Shown piece after piece: positions 1-11,771 of a stretch of DNA of 64,000 bases. Both the position numbers and the translations under genes were made by a program. Source of the DNA: Cylindrotheca closterium. Taxonomy: Eukaryota > Bacillariophyta > Bacillariophyceae > Bacillariales > Bacillariaceae. The stretch spans positions 407,330 through 471,329 of the forward strand of contig CAKOGP040001557.1 in the NCBI GenBank assembly GCA_933822405.4. Reading direction: 5' to 3'. Position 1 is the stretch's first letter. Every line of letters starts with the position of its first letter. A model generated the notes under the pieces. It was not told the DNA's origin. It searched no databases and saw only the letters and a list, made by a program, of their open reading frames with translations.

Positions 1-466
1 GGGATATATCAGGGCCGGAAGGGGGCTCCAGCAGAGCGGTGGGCTGCAATACTTGTATGGCAAAATTGGTCTCAAATTGGCGGATAATACTCAGTTTCGA
101 CTTGTAGCTAGCGTGGGTTCCTTTGGCCCATGAGGAGATGATGTCCAACATCCTGACGCGTTCCAACATCAAGAGGAGGAGGTCGTCGGCACGAACTAAT
201 TCGCGTTGTAGGTACTGTCGCACAGTGCAGGCTTCGCAGACAAAGTTGGGCCAGGTGGCGTGGCGGGGGAAGGTCAAGCCTTCATCGCGGAGGCGGCGAG
301 TCTTGAAGGGTTCCCCAGCGCGGAAACAGTCACGGTGGTAGGTGGAGCCACAGGCACGGAATCGGCCGAATCCCTTAGCGGAAAACGTGCATTGAAGCCG
401 TGTCTCAGTCTCCTTGCGGCTGAACCCTCTCTGGCAACCCGCGCATAAGTGTGGCTTGGGCGGCAT
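1..466 (-). CDS. PHD-like zinc finger plus tyrosine recombinase N-terminal region (partial)
   Basis: From an ATG at 466 the minus strand is open to the window edge (155 codons). The first ~75 residues contain a zinc-binding pattern: C-x2-C (LCAGC), then CGSTYHRDC, which has the PHD-type C-x4-H-x2-C spacing, then C-x2-C (VCEAC). After that comes a helical stretch including WAKGTHASYKSKL, which resembles the core-binding (SAM-like) domain of tyrosine recombinases. The catalytic R-H-R-Y residues would lie beyond base 1. The frame overlaps the end of the RT reading frame by 62 bp in a different frame, so it is probably reached by frameshifting or reinitiation, or starts internally. A stand-alone PHD protein is less likely given the position directly behind an RT. 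Confidence 0.6.
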   Translation of the reverse strand, partial: MPPKPHLCAGCQRGFSRKETETRLQCTFSAKGFGRFRACGSTYHRDCFRAGEPFKTRRLRDEGLTFPRHATWPNFVCEACTVRQYLQRELVRADDLLLLMLERVRMLDIISSWAKGTHASYKSKLSIIRQFETNFAIQVLQPTALLEPPSGPDIS

Positions 467-2507
467 GCCAAGAGGGGGCGGCAATGGGAGTCTTGTCCAA
501 CCTAGAGTTGGGATTGAGGGAGAGAGTGTGAGGCGCAATGTACAGAACAACAATTGGTATCGGCAGGAGTGGCGGGAAGCGTAGGTTGGTCTTGTGCGGG
601 TAGATGGTGTCAAGTTCGCGGACGTAACGAGACATGTGTTGCCAGGAAGCTTCAACAACTCTGGGGACAAAGAGCAGCGCGGAGGTGGTGAAGGGGCATT
701 CAACCCACGAGTTGAGCAAGAAGGTGAGGAGCTGGCGGGCCAGCTCCGGCGGTGGGCACCATACTGTGGTTTGGTGGAGGCAGAGGGATGCTGTCCAGGG
801 TTGGTTCCAGGATCTGTACTGCGTCACAGGGGCCGATTGTGGAAGGTGGGTCCACACCAAAGCCATGTCAAAGGGGACTGGATCAAAGATAGCCTGAGTC
901 AGTCTATCAGAATCCATAATGTTTTGAAGTGCCGACATCCAAACGCCGCGACTGAGGCCATCAGTCCCTTGGGTGATCAACACTCGGCCTGGTACATGGA
1001 CAACTTGGAGGACACATTGCAGGTCCAGTTCAAGAAGTCTGATCTCGCTAATCAATTTGTGGAGGGAGCGTGTCCGGGAAGAGCCTGTGGTGGCAATCCA
1101 GTAAACTCCCGAGTTGTCAGTGAAGTAGAAAACGGTAGTCCCAATCACCTGGTGGGCATGGGGGCTTTCTTTGATTCGAAGCAGGGTCTCTTTCAGGGTC
1201 GCTAACTCTTTCCATACAGAAGGGAAGATGTAGATGGATGGTTTCCATTTTCCTCGCCACATCTCAAAGTCACAATTTGGGAGTTGTATGGTGCCTCCGG
1301 TGCCAGTTCCACTTCCGTCGCCAAAGGTTGGAACCAGTGTTGCAGCTTCCCATCCTCTGACAAAGCGTCCTTCACTCCGAGTGAGGAACTGTCGCCACCA
1401 ATGGAGTTCGTCGAGCACCTCCGAGTTGAGGAAGGTGGTAGTGTAGTAGGGTGCCGCTCCGTTGCCAAGTCCTGGTGGGTGGACAATGGTGTGGAACTCT
1501 TTGAGATGCGTATGTCCCAATCGCCGGGGAGTTGCTTCTGTAAGAGACTCCAAAACGCCGACTGCAACCGCAAGACCAAGACGGGACCACCTCTTGTGCT
1601 TTGGAGATTGGATCAAGTAATCACATATGGCCAGTGCCCTTTCTTTCTTGGCTTCTGGGATTCGAAGGCAAGGGACAGCTGTGGTGTCAAAGAGGAAACC
1701 ACAGTACTTGACAACTTGCTGAGGCGGTACCAATTTCTTTGGGTGAAAGAGGAATCCACAGTCAACTGCCGTGTCCAAGAAGAATTGCAGCCCTCGGGCT
1801 GTCTTTTCGTGCGTGGGCCCATGGATGAGGAAGTCGTCCACCCAGACCCAGATGTGCACAGCTCCTCCATCGTTGGAGGTCAAGATGAATCCATAGCCAA
1901 GCTTGGGATCGAATCCGTTGGCTTGTAGACCCGTCCAGTAGCAGTTAGCTCTGGCTTCACCTTGGAAAACGCCAAATTTCTCCTTCACAAGTCGTACAAA
2001 GGCGAGACCGATTCGGCAGGCAATGGCTGGACTGTTGCCGGCTCCCATAGCTAGCCCATAGTAGGTCAGTAGCTCCGCGGTCTTAGGATGTAGGAGACCA
2101 AGGTACGGTCGGTCATCTGGGTGTGTCGGAAAATTGTAAAAGAACTTGGACAGGTCGACCACTGCAGAGTATCCTTCAGTGTACATTTGGTCCACAATGT
2201 GAGCAATCCTGGGCATGAAGACAGGGTCCTGCCCAACACAATCGTTCTGACCACCCCGTAGCATGTCGGCAATTACCCGCCATTGTCCCGGTTGGCCATC
2301 CTTCCCGACCACAAATAGAGGGGCGTTGGTGAGGACGGTCAGTCCTTCATCGATGCTTGGAAGTACCCCAAGTTCAACAAGTTCGTCCACAAATTGGACA
2401 GCAGCCTCTAGCATTTCTTCATCCATTGGAGCGTTGGGTCGGAGGCAGGGATCTGGCTGTTTCAGGAAATTCTGGCGTGCCCCATTTCGTAGTTCCTCCC
2501 AGTGCTC
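405..2507 (-). CDS. Retroelement reverse transcriptase / RNase H (5' end missing)
   Basis: This frame has an ATG at 2426 but stays open upstream to the N gap, so the true start is lost. The RT motifs appear in order: fingers (FVVGKDGQPGQWRVIAD), motif A (VVDLSKFF), motif B (GLAMGAGNSPA), motif C (VWVDDFLIHG, the catalytic DD), and a thumb-proximal KYCGFLFD. RNase H follows with FGDGSG, an E in a WKELATLKE helix, TDNSGVYW, and HVPG...GTDGLSRG. The C-terminal tail (WCPPPELARQLL and FVPRVVEASWQ) is of the kind that links RT/RNase H to the recombinase in DIRS-like elements. The RT and RNase H regions contain no internal stop, so this copy may be recent. The element would be copied in the cell from its own transcript. 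Confidence 0.85.
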   Translation of the reverse strand, partial: EHWEELRNGARQNFLKQPDPCLRPNAPMDEEMLEAAVQFVDELVELGVLPSIDEGLTVLTNAPLFVVGKDGQPGQWRVIADMLRGGQNDCVGQDPVFMPRIAHIVDQMYTEGYSAVVDLSKFFYNFPTHPDDRPYLGLLHPKTAELLTYYGLAMGAGNSPAIACRIGLAFVRLVKEKFGVFQGEARANCYWTGLQANGFDPKLGYGFILTSNDGGAVHIWVWVDDFLIHGPTHEKTARGLQFFLDTAVDCGFLFHPKKLVPPQQVVKYCGFLFDTTAVPCLRIPEAKKERALAICDYLIQSPKHKRWSRLGLAVAVGVLESLTEATPRRLGHTHLKEFHTIVHPPGLGNGAAPYYTTTFLNSEVLDELHWWRQFLTRSEGRFVRGWEAATLVPTFGDGSGTGTGGTIQLPNCDFEMWRGKWKPSIYIFPSVWKELATLKETLLRIKESPHAHQVIGTTVFYFTDNSGVYWIATTGSSRTRSLHKLISEIRLLELDLQCVLQVVHVPGRVLITQGTDGLSRGVWMSALQNIMDSDRLTQAIFDPVPFDMALVWTHLPQSAPVTQYRSWNQPWTASLCLHQTTVWCPPPELARQLLTFLLNSWVECPFTTSALLFVPRVVEASWQHMSRYVRELDTIYPHKTNLRFPPLLPIPIVVLYIAPHTLSLNPNSRLDKTPIAAPSWHAAQATLMRGLPERVQPQGD

Positions 2508-2517
2508 NNNNNNNNNN
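2508..2517. other. Assembly gap (10 N)
   Basis: Ten N of conventional length. The RT frame enters it from the left, and the right side resembles no retroelement sequence. The real distance is unknown. Confidence 0.98.
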
Positions 2518-3322
2518 AGCAGTGCCTGAGAGTAATAGTACGTTCAAAAACGTTTGCTTTTAGAAACTGTTATTTTTGGTGGCTCATACCAGTACCAGGG
2601 TATGGATACGATTGGTTGTAGTCCAATCACACAGACCAAACTTCATGAAGATACCACCATCCACCAAATAGTAAAAAGATGATGGTGAGTTGCTTGTTGC
2701 AGTTGCAGGAGCAGGAGCAATTTTCCAGCTACCGCATGTATAGAACGATACTGATATCTAAGCCACAGCATTGTCATCATGCTAGACGATGAACGGCGGA
2801 CTACTCGAAACCTTGCAATTCTCGTCACTGCACCCTCCTCCTCTTGTTTGGGGCGGGTAGTACTATAGAAGAATAAATCGAAAATCACAATAACATCACA
2901 GATAATCTTCTCTGCCATGCTTTCATGCCATAGCAATCTTTAGAATGTTTCTTTATTATTCTGAAAATAATTAAATCGCAGTTATCTGCCCGGCTCAATC
3001 ACAACAGATGAGAACACAAGACTTGCTACAAGATCAAGGATAGATATTGTAGGTGCGACAAAAGTCCTAAAATCAAATCTTGATGACGCGCGAATGTGCG
3101 CAGTAGACAGGTTTTTGGTTCGAAAGAAATCCTTGGAGAATTTCGGATTGCATGTTTGACAACCTTTCTTACCCACAATAATAAAAGCAACGAATAAAGG
3201 ATTAGTCAAATCCTGTAATGTTTCTTTCCTATCAAACACGGTGACAATACTTCCATCACTTTCAAGATCACACAAAAACCAAATACGATACAATATAATA
3301 TATTACAACATATTACAATACA
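2518..3322. other. Gene-free stretch upstream of ClpB
   Basis: No convincing reading frame. Short minus-strand ORFs here have no domain or compositional support. The last 40 bp before the ClpB ATG are very AT-rich (TATAATATATTACAAC-like) and could hold the core promoter. A small cluster of GTACC words lies near 2588. Confidence 0.6.
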
Positions 3323-5977
3323 ATGATTGCACCCATTCGTGCTCTTCAAAAGCAGCATCCAATGGCTGCTCAACTTATTGGCCGTCGGTCCTCTGCCATC
3401 ACCAATAATTCTTATTCTAGCTTTACCACACGGGTTGTTGGAAGCACCGCAAGTGAACTATTGACCCAAACTTCTTCTTCGAGCTCTCGGCAGATGAGAA
3501 GCTTCTCGTCGCCGCCACCACCACCAGGAGGTCCGGGCAATATGGGAAGCATCTTTGGGCAGCAGCGAACCCAATCCTATCTCGATGAATTCACTGTGGA
3601 CCTTACCAAACTAGCTCAAGAATCCGCTGAAAAGAAGAAGTTGGATCCCATCATCGGACGTGATGATGAGATTCGACGTTGTTTGCAGATACTTGCCAGA
3701 CGAACCAAGAACAATCCCGTCTTGATTGGTCAACCCGGAGTGGGCAAGACAGCGATTGCCGAGGGATTGGCTCAACGAATCGTCACGGGGTTAGTTCCAG
3801 AGAGCATGAAACAAAAACGAGTGCTCAGTATGGATGTGGCTTCTCTTATTAGTGGTGCCATGATGCAGGGGCAATTTGAAGAACGACTTAAGGGAATCAT
3901 TCAGGAAGTGAGTCAAGCGAAAGGAGAAATCATATTGTTTGTGGACGAGTTGCACACCATGGTGGGAGCTGGAAAAGGACAAGGGAGTCTGGACATGTCA
4001 AACATTCTCAAGCCAGCATTGGTACGTATATGCACTATTGTGTGATGGAATTATTGCCTGTGGAATGTATACTTTCTGACGCACAAGTTTTCTCTTTTCC
4101 ATGATTCAATCATACAGGCCAGAGGAGATTTACAGCTTTTGGGTGCCACTACCCTGGATGAATTTCGCATTATCGAAAGCGATGCTGCCCTGGCAAGACG
4201 CTTTCAGTCTGTCTATGTGGAAGAACCTTCGGTCGAAGATACCTTGAGCATTTTGCGAGGTCTCAAGCCACATTACGAATTACATCACAGCGGTCTTCGC
4301 ATCAAGGACGAAGCTCTAGTGGCCGCGGCCAATCTGAGTGATCGGTACATTTCAGACAGGTATCAACCCGACAAGGCGATTGATTTGGTCGATGAAGCTT
4401 GTTCTCGGTTGCGGCTGGAACAAGAGAGCAAGCCGGAAATCTTGTGGAAGATGGAACGTGATTTGATTACCAAACAAATGGAACTAGCTGCTCTGCAAGG
4501 CGAAGACGATCTTGATTCGAAAAGACGATTGAAAGATGTCGAATTGGAAGTCAAGGCACTTCAAGCAAAGGCCGAAAAGATTACCAATATTTGGCAAGCC
4601 GAACGCAACGAGTTGAATCGAGTCAAGGACCTCAAAGAAGAGTTGGACCAAGCTCAGAGGGATATGCAATTGGCTCGTTCTAAGGGAGACTACACCAAGG
4701 CTGGAGAATTGTTGCACTCCACCATTCCCAACTTAGAAGATGAAATTGAAATGCTGGAACAAGAAGGAGATGCTGGTGGTGCTTCGAGCAAGCGAAAGAA
4801 GAGGCTATTGTCAGATTCGGTGACAGCTGATGCCATTGCCACCATTGTCGCTCGTCACACTGGGATTCCAGTCTCGCGTATTACGGGCAGTGAATCTCGC
4901 AAGCTATTGAATATGGAAGATCAATTGCGCAAACGAGTGGTAGGTCAAGACCACGCTTTGGAGGCAGTGAGCAATTGTGTTCGTCTGGCTCGTACTCGGT
5001 TGCAAGAAGAAGATCGAACCTTGGGCAATTTCTTCTTCTTAGGCCCGAGTGGTACAGGCAAGACTGAGACTTGCAAGGCATTAGCAGAATTTATCTTTGA
5101 TGACCCCGATGCCATGACTCGGATTGACATGTCGGAATACAGTGAAAAGCATACGGTCTCGCGATTGATTGGAGCTCCACCGGGGTATATTGGATATGAC
5201 CAAGGCGGTGTGTTGACAGAAGCAGTGCGACGCCGTCCGTATCAAGTCATTTTGCTCGACGAATTTGAAAAAGGGCATCCCGAAGTTTGGAACATTCTTC
5301 TCCAACTCTTTGATGATGGTCGATTGACAGACTCTCACGGTCGGGAAGTGAATTTCAGCAATGTCATTGTTGTGATGACCTCCAACTTAGGAGCTCAAAT
5401 CATTGCCGACGCACCCTCGCATCTTCAAGGAAGTGAACCTGAAATCCAAGATGCCATCATGAGGGTAGTTCGACAAACACTGAGTCCCGAATTGATCAAT
5501 CGCATTGATGAAACGGTGGTCTTCAATCGACTTCAACGCGATCACATGGATGTGATTGCAGACATGGGAATAGCCAAGATTGCCGATCGCTTGCAAGGTG
5601 GGCAGCAGATGGAAATTGATATTAGTGATTCTGCCAAAGCTTGCATTGCCGAAAGTGGATTTGACATTCGGTATGGAGCTCGACCTCTGAAGCGTGCTTT
5701 GGTCAAGGAACTTTTGAATCCGTTGAGTCGACTTGTACTGGAAGGATCGGTGCGAGAAGGAGACACTGTTCGAGTTCGAACTCGCGGAGAAGCTCTGCAA
5801 CTTCAAAAGAAAGGTGAAGCAGGGCTAGGATGGGCTTCTGGTAGTAGTACCATGTCCGAGAATAAGAATGATGTAGTCGTTTTGAAGAACCATGAAGGAT
5901 TCTTAACGGAGGATGATGACGAGAGTGCTTCTGAGGATGAGGCCGATGATTGGCTCAACGATGATTTGCACGCATAA
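3323..5977 (+). CDS. CLPB: Mitochondrial ClpB/Hsp78-type AAA+ disaggregase
   Basis: Two exons, 3323-4021 and 4118-5977, encode 852 residues. The 96 bp intron (GTACGT...CATACAG, phase 0) restores the continuous reading ...[22 protein letters not shown]. Residues 1-65 are rich in Arg, Ser and Thr with few acidic residues, as in a mitochondrial presequence. The long Clp-N domain is absent, as in yeast Hsp78. D1 has Walker A GQPGVGKT at about 136-143 and Walker B ILFVDEL at 204-210. A charged coiled-coil M domain covers roughly 380-500. D2 has Walker A GPSGTGKT at about 542-549 and Walker B ILLDEF near 610. An acidic tail closes the protein. Family role: ATP-driven extraction of polypeptides from aggregates, with Hsp70. 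A plastid address cannot be fully excluded, but no signal-peptide motif is present. Confidence 0.93.
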
Positions 5978-6143
5978 GCCAATTGGCTTCATTATGTAAA
6001 ATGTGATTTATATGCTATTATATCTACATGTATTTTGTTAGTGCTGCCTGGACGGGTTTCATATCCGCTCCAGTGAGTGGGTCGGTGTTCTATTACCACC
6101 GACCTTCAGGCGCGTTTAGGATTTGAATACAATCTGGACGGAC

Positions 6144-8805
6144 TCATCCGTAATATTCAGTCCAGTAATTTGTCTCATGGTTAATGTTCTCTCGGCAGGA
6201 CCGCAATGCAATAACTTCTGTGCCTGTAAATCAGACATCAGTTGTGAGTCTTTGCGAAATGTTTGCTATGCATCCATCCCAGATTCCATGCATTGTGCTT
6301 ACCTTTTGGGTGGTGTAGCTGGCTGAGACAAGTCGCTTCATTTGTTGGACGGTTCCGTTGGCTGTACGGGCGCAACTCGAATTTGTTACGGTCAGCAAGT
6401 GGAGTCCAAAGTTGGTTTGACAGGCTGTTGTCGCAAGGTTTCAATTCCAACCACCGACCATTGATAGTCGAGAAACAAAGATTGGTGCCGTAGACTCGAA
6501 CCTGATCCCCAGATCGCGCATTCTCAATAATTTCCATTCGATTTCTAGTGTCCCGGCATCGCTGGATCCAAATCAAGTGGCCTTCCTTACATTGACTATT
6601 CTCTGGCTCCCTGCAGCCTCCTTCCCAGCCATCTCCAGTTGTGAGAGTCTCGCATTCGGTGCAAGTCATACACCAAAACCTTTCCACATAGGACTCTTGC
6701 CAAAAATAGTTGTCCCAAAACAACTTGATCTTCTTTCCCGGTGCCTTTGACTTGGGTATGCAATAATCCACGGATGAAGTGTCGGTTCCGCTGCAACCGG
6801 GAATGCTCTCTCCGCTTGACCTTTGCCAACAGAACAGTCCGAAACCACAGTCTTCATTGTAATCGCAATCTAATTCAGAGATTTCAAAGTGTCAGCTTGC
6901 CACGGAGAATAATTTGCATAGTAAGCTGATGAACAAGATACGTACCTCCTTCGCATTCGCCCAGCGGAAAGTTGGTACTCCATTTAATCGGCTTGTCGAC
7001 ACCAGGGCCAGACACTGGCGGAGGAGTTGGTAGCGGCCCCATTCGGTCTTTGTCAACAACACAATAGTCAACCCGTGAATCATCAGTTTCGCCGCCTGAA
7101 CAGCCAGGAACAGCCGCTCCTGCGTCCCTTTGGAAACAGACTAGAGTTCCTTCGCAGTCCGAATCCGAGTCACCTAAGGTTCGAAAATAAAAATCGAATA
7201 ACAAAGAGAGGTTAATGGTTGGCAATGAAAGCAAATGCCAGAGCTAGAAAGCGGGTCTTACAATCTCCTTGACATAGTCGAAGTGGAAAAACTGTACTCC
7301 ATTGGATTGGAACAAGTGATGTTGGTGGTGGAGTCGGCGGCGGAGTCAAAGCTGCAGTCGGTGGTGGGGTTACCAGTGTTGGTGGCGGTGTAGCAACTGT
7401 AGGATTGGGAGTCGGATCGGAAACAGGAGCAACTGTAGGTGGCGGGGTCGGATCCGGAGTCGGGTTGGGGATCGGAGCTGTCGTCGGTGGCGGTGTAGGA
7501 CCAGGAATAGGGGCAGCGGTTGGTATAGGAACAGGGATTAGTGTCGGATTTGTGATTGGGGCCACGGTCGGTGGACGGCTCGGCTTTTGTGTAAGTACAG
7601 CTATCGTTGGTGGCGGTGTTGGGTTCGGAACAGGAGCCAATGTAGGAGGAGGCGTTGGGGTCGGCACTGGGGCTACTGTCGGTGTAGTAATAGGAACTGG
7701 TGGTAGGGTCGGCGGAGGAGTTGGTGATAGGGTCGGTGGAGGTGTCGGTGGCATTGTTGGGGTGGGCTGATCGTTATAATTTGGCAAAACACAATAGTCG
7801 ACCCGACTTCTGTCTGATTCTCCGCCACTGCACCCTGGAACTGCTTCGTATCCATCCCTCTGGAAGCATACTAGATCACCAATACAATCTAAATCTGAAT
7901 CGCAATCTCCTGTTCCAATCGAAAGTCGGAAGCAAGGATGGGTCAGCCAACACACAAAGAAGATATTCAAGAGAAAAACACAGCGATCTTACCTTGGCAA
8001 CGTGTCAACGGAAAGTTGGTACTCCATTTGATCGGCAAGTCGGGTGTTGGACTAGGAACTGGTGGTGGTGTTGGAGGCAATGTAGGAGTAAGGTCGCCAA
8101 TGTTTGGAGGTACACAGTAATCTGTTCGGCTGCCATCGTTTTCGCCACCGATACAACCACCGGGAACAGGCTTGAATTCATCTCGTTGAAAGCAGACCAA
8201 GTCACCAGCACAATCAAAGTTGCTATCACAATCCCCTGAAATCAAAAGGGAATAAAAAGCAAAAAAGGTTGGTTCCTAGTCTAGTTCGTCACACAAAATC
8301 GTCCATCTCAGATGCATACCTTCGCATAGTCCAAGAGGAAAGTTGGTAGTATACTTGATGGGGATGCCTGCTCTTGGAGTGATATATGGTGTCGGCGCTG
8401 GGATTGGTGCTGGAGTGGAAGGTGGTGCATTCAAATCAGTTCGAAGTACACAGTAGTCAGACAGTGAAACATCAGACTGGCCCCCGGAACAACCCGGAAC
8501 AACGTCGTTCGCACCCCTCTGAAAACAAACCAGGTCGGCCGAAATGCTGAATGGAATTCAGAAAATGGAAAAGTTAGTCTTTGAATTTGACACGACCATC
8601 ATACATGTTGCAAGATAACTTCGCACCAGTCTAAATCCTTGTCGCAGTCTCCCTCGCATCTACCAAGCAGTTGGCTGGGGCTTGACCCATAAAACCGAAG
8701 GATGGGATACAGCTCTCGTCGATCATCATGATGAAGACTTGCTCCAAGTTTGGCCACCGCAAATGAATTGCTAAATAATAGGATAAGGTGCTGCAACACT
8801 TTCAT
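6144..8805 (-). CDS. Secreted Cys-rich modular protein with C-terminal ricin-B lectin domain
   Basis: Seven exons on the minus strand: 8805-8627, 8546-8320, 8235-7993, 7909-7262, 7173-6946, 6869-6303 and 6223-6144. Introns are 76-88 bp, all GT-AG, giving 723 residues. It starts with a hydrophobic signal-like segment (LILLFSNSFAVA). Five copies follow of a Cys-rich module built around GDCDSDxDC, LVCFQRD, VPGCSGGE and a terminal DYC. They are separated by spacers such as KWSTNFPLGxC and, in exon 4, by a long Pro/Thr-rich linker. From about residue 575 comes a Cys-rich region and then a ricin-B-like beta-trefoil (WIQRCRD, LCFSTINGRWLELKPC, NQLWTP, LRSC). It is probably extracellular or wall-bound and sugar-binding. 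The module function is unknown. Splice sites were placed by module continuity, and the last exon is the least certain. Confidence 0.8.
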
Positions 8806-9587
8806 CCTTGCCTTGTACAGGTGATGGTTGAATTCAAAAGTTATGAAACCGGAAGGTGCATTGCAACCGTCTCGATCACTTCCTCAGCATATAAGGCATG
8901 ATGTTCAGTCACAACAATCTTTGAACCTGAATGGCGGGACGAAACCGTCCCGATACCATAATTAGTGAAGTACACCTGCAAGCCCGGCAACGACTAAATA
9001 CTATCTTCCACATCATGTGTGTCGAGCGACACATCCTATTCATCCGTAGAAATACCGTGTACAAAGGTTGATTATGAATGAAACAACCGTTACTTCAGTC
9101 TAAAGTGAAATTCTAAAAGCCGACCAGTCAGAATACGTATCTTTGATTGGTCAGGACAAATCGCGTTCTAAATTTCACGAGCAATAAAAGACAAATTTGC
9201 CAGGTTTGGAGCCAAACGGAGTTATTTTGAGTTCTGAATACCAGGTACTGTATGAAAGTAAAGAATTTGGACCACTCTCTCATACTCTGCTCACATACGG
9301 TATATTCAATACACCGTATACTCATACTGAATAGGAAAGACTTTAAAACTAATATTTGTTGATATAGCCTTGTAAATATGCAATAGTCAGCCAATACGTT
9401 CACAACGCATATATAAAAGAATGGAGATACTACCTAGGCCACGTGCAAATCATTTGTGAATGCACAATTAGTATTCCATCAAAGTACCTCTATTTGCACT
9501 AAGCAATATTGTAGTAGTTTCCAAGTGACAGTTCTTGCATTTCACAGAACTTAGTTAGTAGATTACTATCAACGAAACCTAGCAAAG
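8806..9587. other. Upstream region of the lectin gene, no gene seen
   Basis: About 780 bp without a supportable frame. The first 100 bp upstream of the minus-strand start at 8805 contain ATATAAGG near 8890, a possible TATA-like element in the right general area. The remainder is AT-rich, with no repeat that I recognise. Confidence 0.5.
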
Positions 9588-11054
9588 TCAATCCTCTGGA
9601 GAAGAAGCTCTTGGGCTGAATCCCAAGAACTCTACTACATTCGGAATCACAACGTCTGATCCATAGACACACCGACATTCTCCTCGGTCTAGAGCCTGCC
9701 GTTTGGTATTATCATCTCGCCATCCACGCTTCATTTGCCCTTTCCACAAGGCCATTTCCAAGATTGACGTGGCCTCCAAATTTTCATACTCTTGTCATGA
9801 TGGAGCAAATCGCAGGGAACGCTGTATTCCTCCGACTTGTGTAGTAGCTTTCTGTAGTGGCCTTCAGCTAGAAGCGCATTCACAAGGGGAATCATGGTAG
9901 TTCTCCAAGACTGGTCACACCAACGCTCCAATCGACCAAATATCCAGCTCTGCAGGGCCATCTGTAGCAATATCTTGTTTTGGTAAGTCCAGTTGCTCAC
10001 CAAATAATCCATTGCCAGCTTGCCATCGGCGTCTTTCCAGCCGAGCACATGGTATGGAAACTTTTTAAGAAGGACTTCGAGCATATCTCCTCTTGGCTCG
10101 ACAGTCGAAAATAGAATGTGGAATGGACTCATTCTGAAGTCATCCGCAAACAATGATTCTTCCTTTATGTCGTCGTGGTCCTCTAGGCAGCGGCGAAGCT
10201 CCAGGGCAGTGATGGAGGAATGGTCGTAGCACATTTTGTGGATAGGAAAATTGTCAAAGCGGTGTACCAAACCGGCGACAATAGTCTCTGCTACCTCACC
10301 GAAGCGATCATGCAATAATGTACACCCCTTGAAACTGTCTGATACGGCTTTGGACCCTTTCGGAAGGACAAGGTTTACAAGAGCCCTACAGGCACAGAAG
10401 GATGCTTCACCAATCTCGATCGGTTTTGCATCCAACGGCACAATCACTGTGACCAAAGAAAAACAGTAATAGAAACCTGTGTGGCAAATGTCCTCCAATG
10501 AGCTTGGCAAGCTCACAGTTTGAAGACAGCGACAAAGAGCGAACGCACCCTGTGGAATGCGCGTGATGGACGTGGTTGATAGAATTGTTTCTACCAAAAC
10601 GGAACTTTGAAAAGCAAATTTGTGAATCTCGAACACGGACGAGGGGATCTGAAGTCTTCGAAGTGAATAACATAATCTGAAAGCAGCAGCACCAAGATAT
10701 AGCTCATGGCGAGGCAACGACGGTGACGATGACAGCGATGTCTCGAACTCCACGTTCCACAGAAGTTCGCAACCCGCAAATACATCATCTCCAATGCGAT
10801 TTACCGTGCTGGGAATTTTGATTTCCAACAAGCTGATGCACTCCTCAAAAGCGTGATGCCCAATGGTGAGTTACTTCCCGCAACGACACGCAATCTTGGC
10901 ACAACTTATCCGGCAAAGCCTGAACCGATGGATTGACAATCAGTTCATGAACATCAATTGGTACTTCCCCTTCGAAGTCGTCATTAAAATGGTACTCAAT
11001 GACCTCCATCTTTCGCACTTGCTTGTCCATAAAACTGGCAAAATCGAAAATCAT
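9588..11054 (-). pseudogene. BspA-type leucine-rich repeat gene broken by two frameshifts
   Basis: The minus-strand ATG at 11054 opens a frame containing HFNDDFEGEVPIDVHELIV and LPDKLCQDCVSLREVT. Near 10866 the homology moves to another frame (GHHAFEECISLLEIKIPSTV), consistent with one extra base. The long middle frame (10831-9731) has BspA-like LRRs (ITRIPQGAFALCRCLQTVSL, VIVPLDAKPIEIGEASFCAC) and a helical C-terminal half. Near 9793 the homology shifts again to a frame reading LEATSILEMALWK and GSDVVIPNVVEFLGF down to the stop at 9588, consistent with one lost base. Repairing both would give a protein of ~485 residues. Either it is a recent pseudogene or the assembly has two indel errors. 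BspA-type LRR proteins often mediate surface or protein binding, but the role here is unknown. Confidence 0.75.

Positions 11055-11771
<717 letters not shown>

Larger units (their letters stand above)
1..2507 (-). mobile_element. DIRS-like tyrosine-recombinase retroelement, partial
   Basis: The minus strand carries a reverse transcriptase plus RNase H reading frame, followed in a different frame by a reading frame that looks like the start of a tyrosine recombinase. This gene order, without an aspartic protease or DDE integrase between them, is that of DIRS-type elements. The recombinase half runs off the left edge at base 1. The RT frame is still open where it meets the N gap at 2508, so the 5' part (gag-like ORF, terminal repeat) is missing. 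No terminal or split direct repeats are visible in the retained part. The class is inferred because the recombinase catalytic residues lie outside the window. Confidence 0.75.

Noticed and set aside
594..1928. Plus-strand frames of up to 214 codons
   Set aside because: They lie antisense to the RT/RNase H frame, which carries all the recognisable motifs; their composition is that of a reverse-frame shadow.
2643..2936. 97-residue minus-strand frame
   Set aside because: No domain, odd composition and no paralog; chance ORF in intergenic DNA.
6480..6510. tRNA B-box-like GGTTCGAGTC on the minus strand
   Set aside because: It lies inside the lectin coding exon, without an A box or a cloverleaf around it. 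No tRNA gene was found in the window.
7405..7770. Gly/Val-rich 121-residue plus-strand frame
   Set aside because: It is the complement of the Pro/Thr-rich linker in exon 4 of the lectin gene; the repetitive sequence keeps both strands open.
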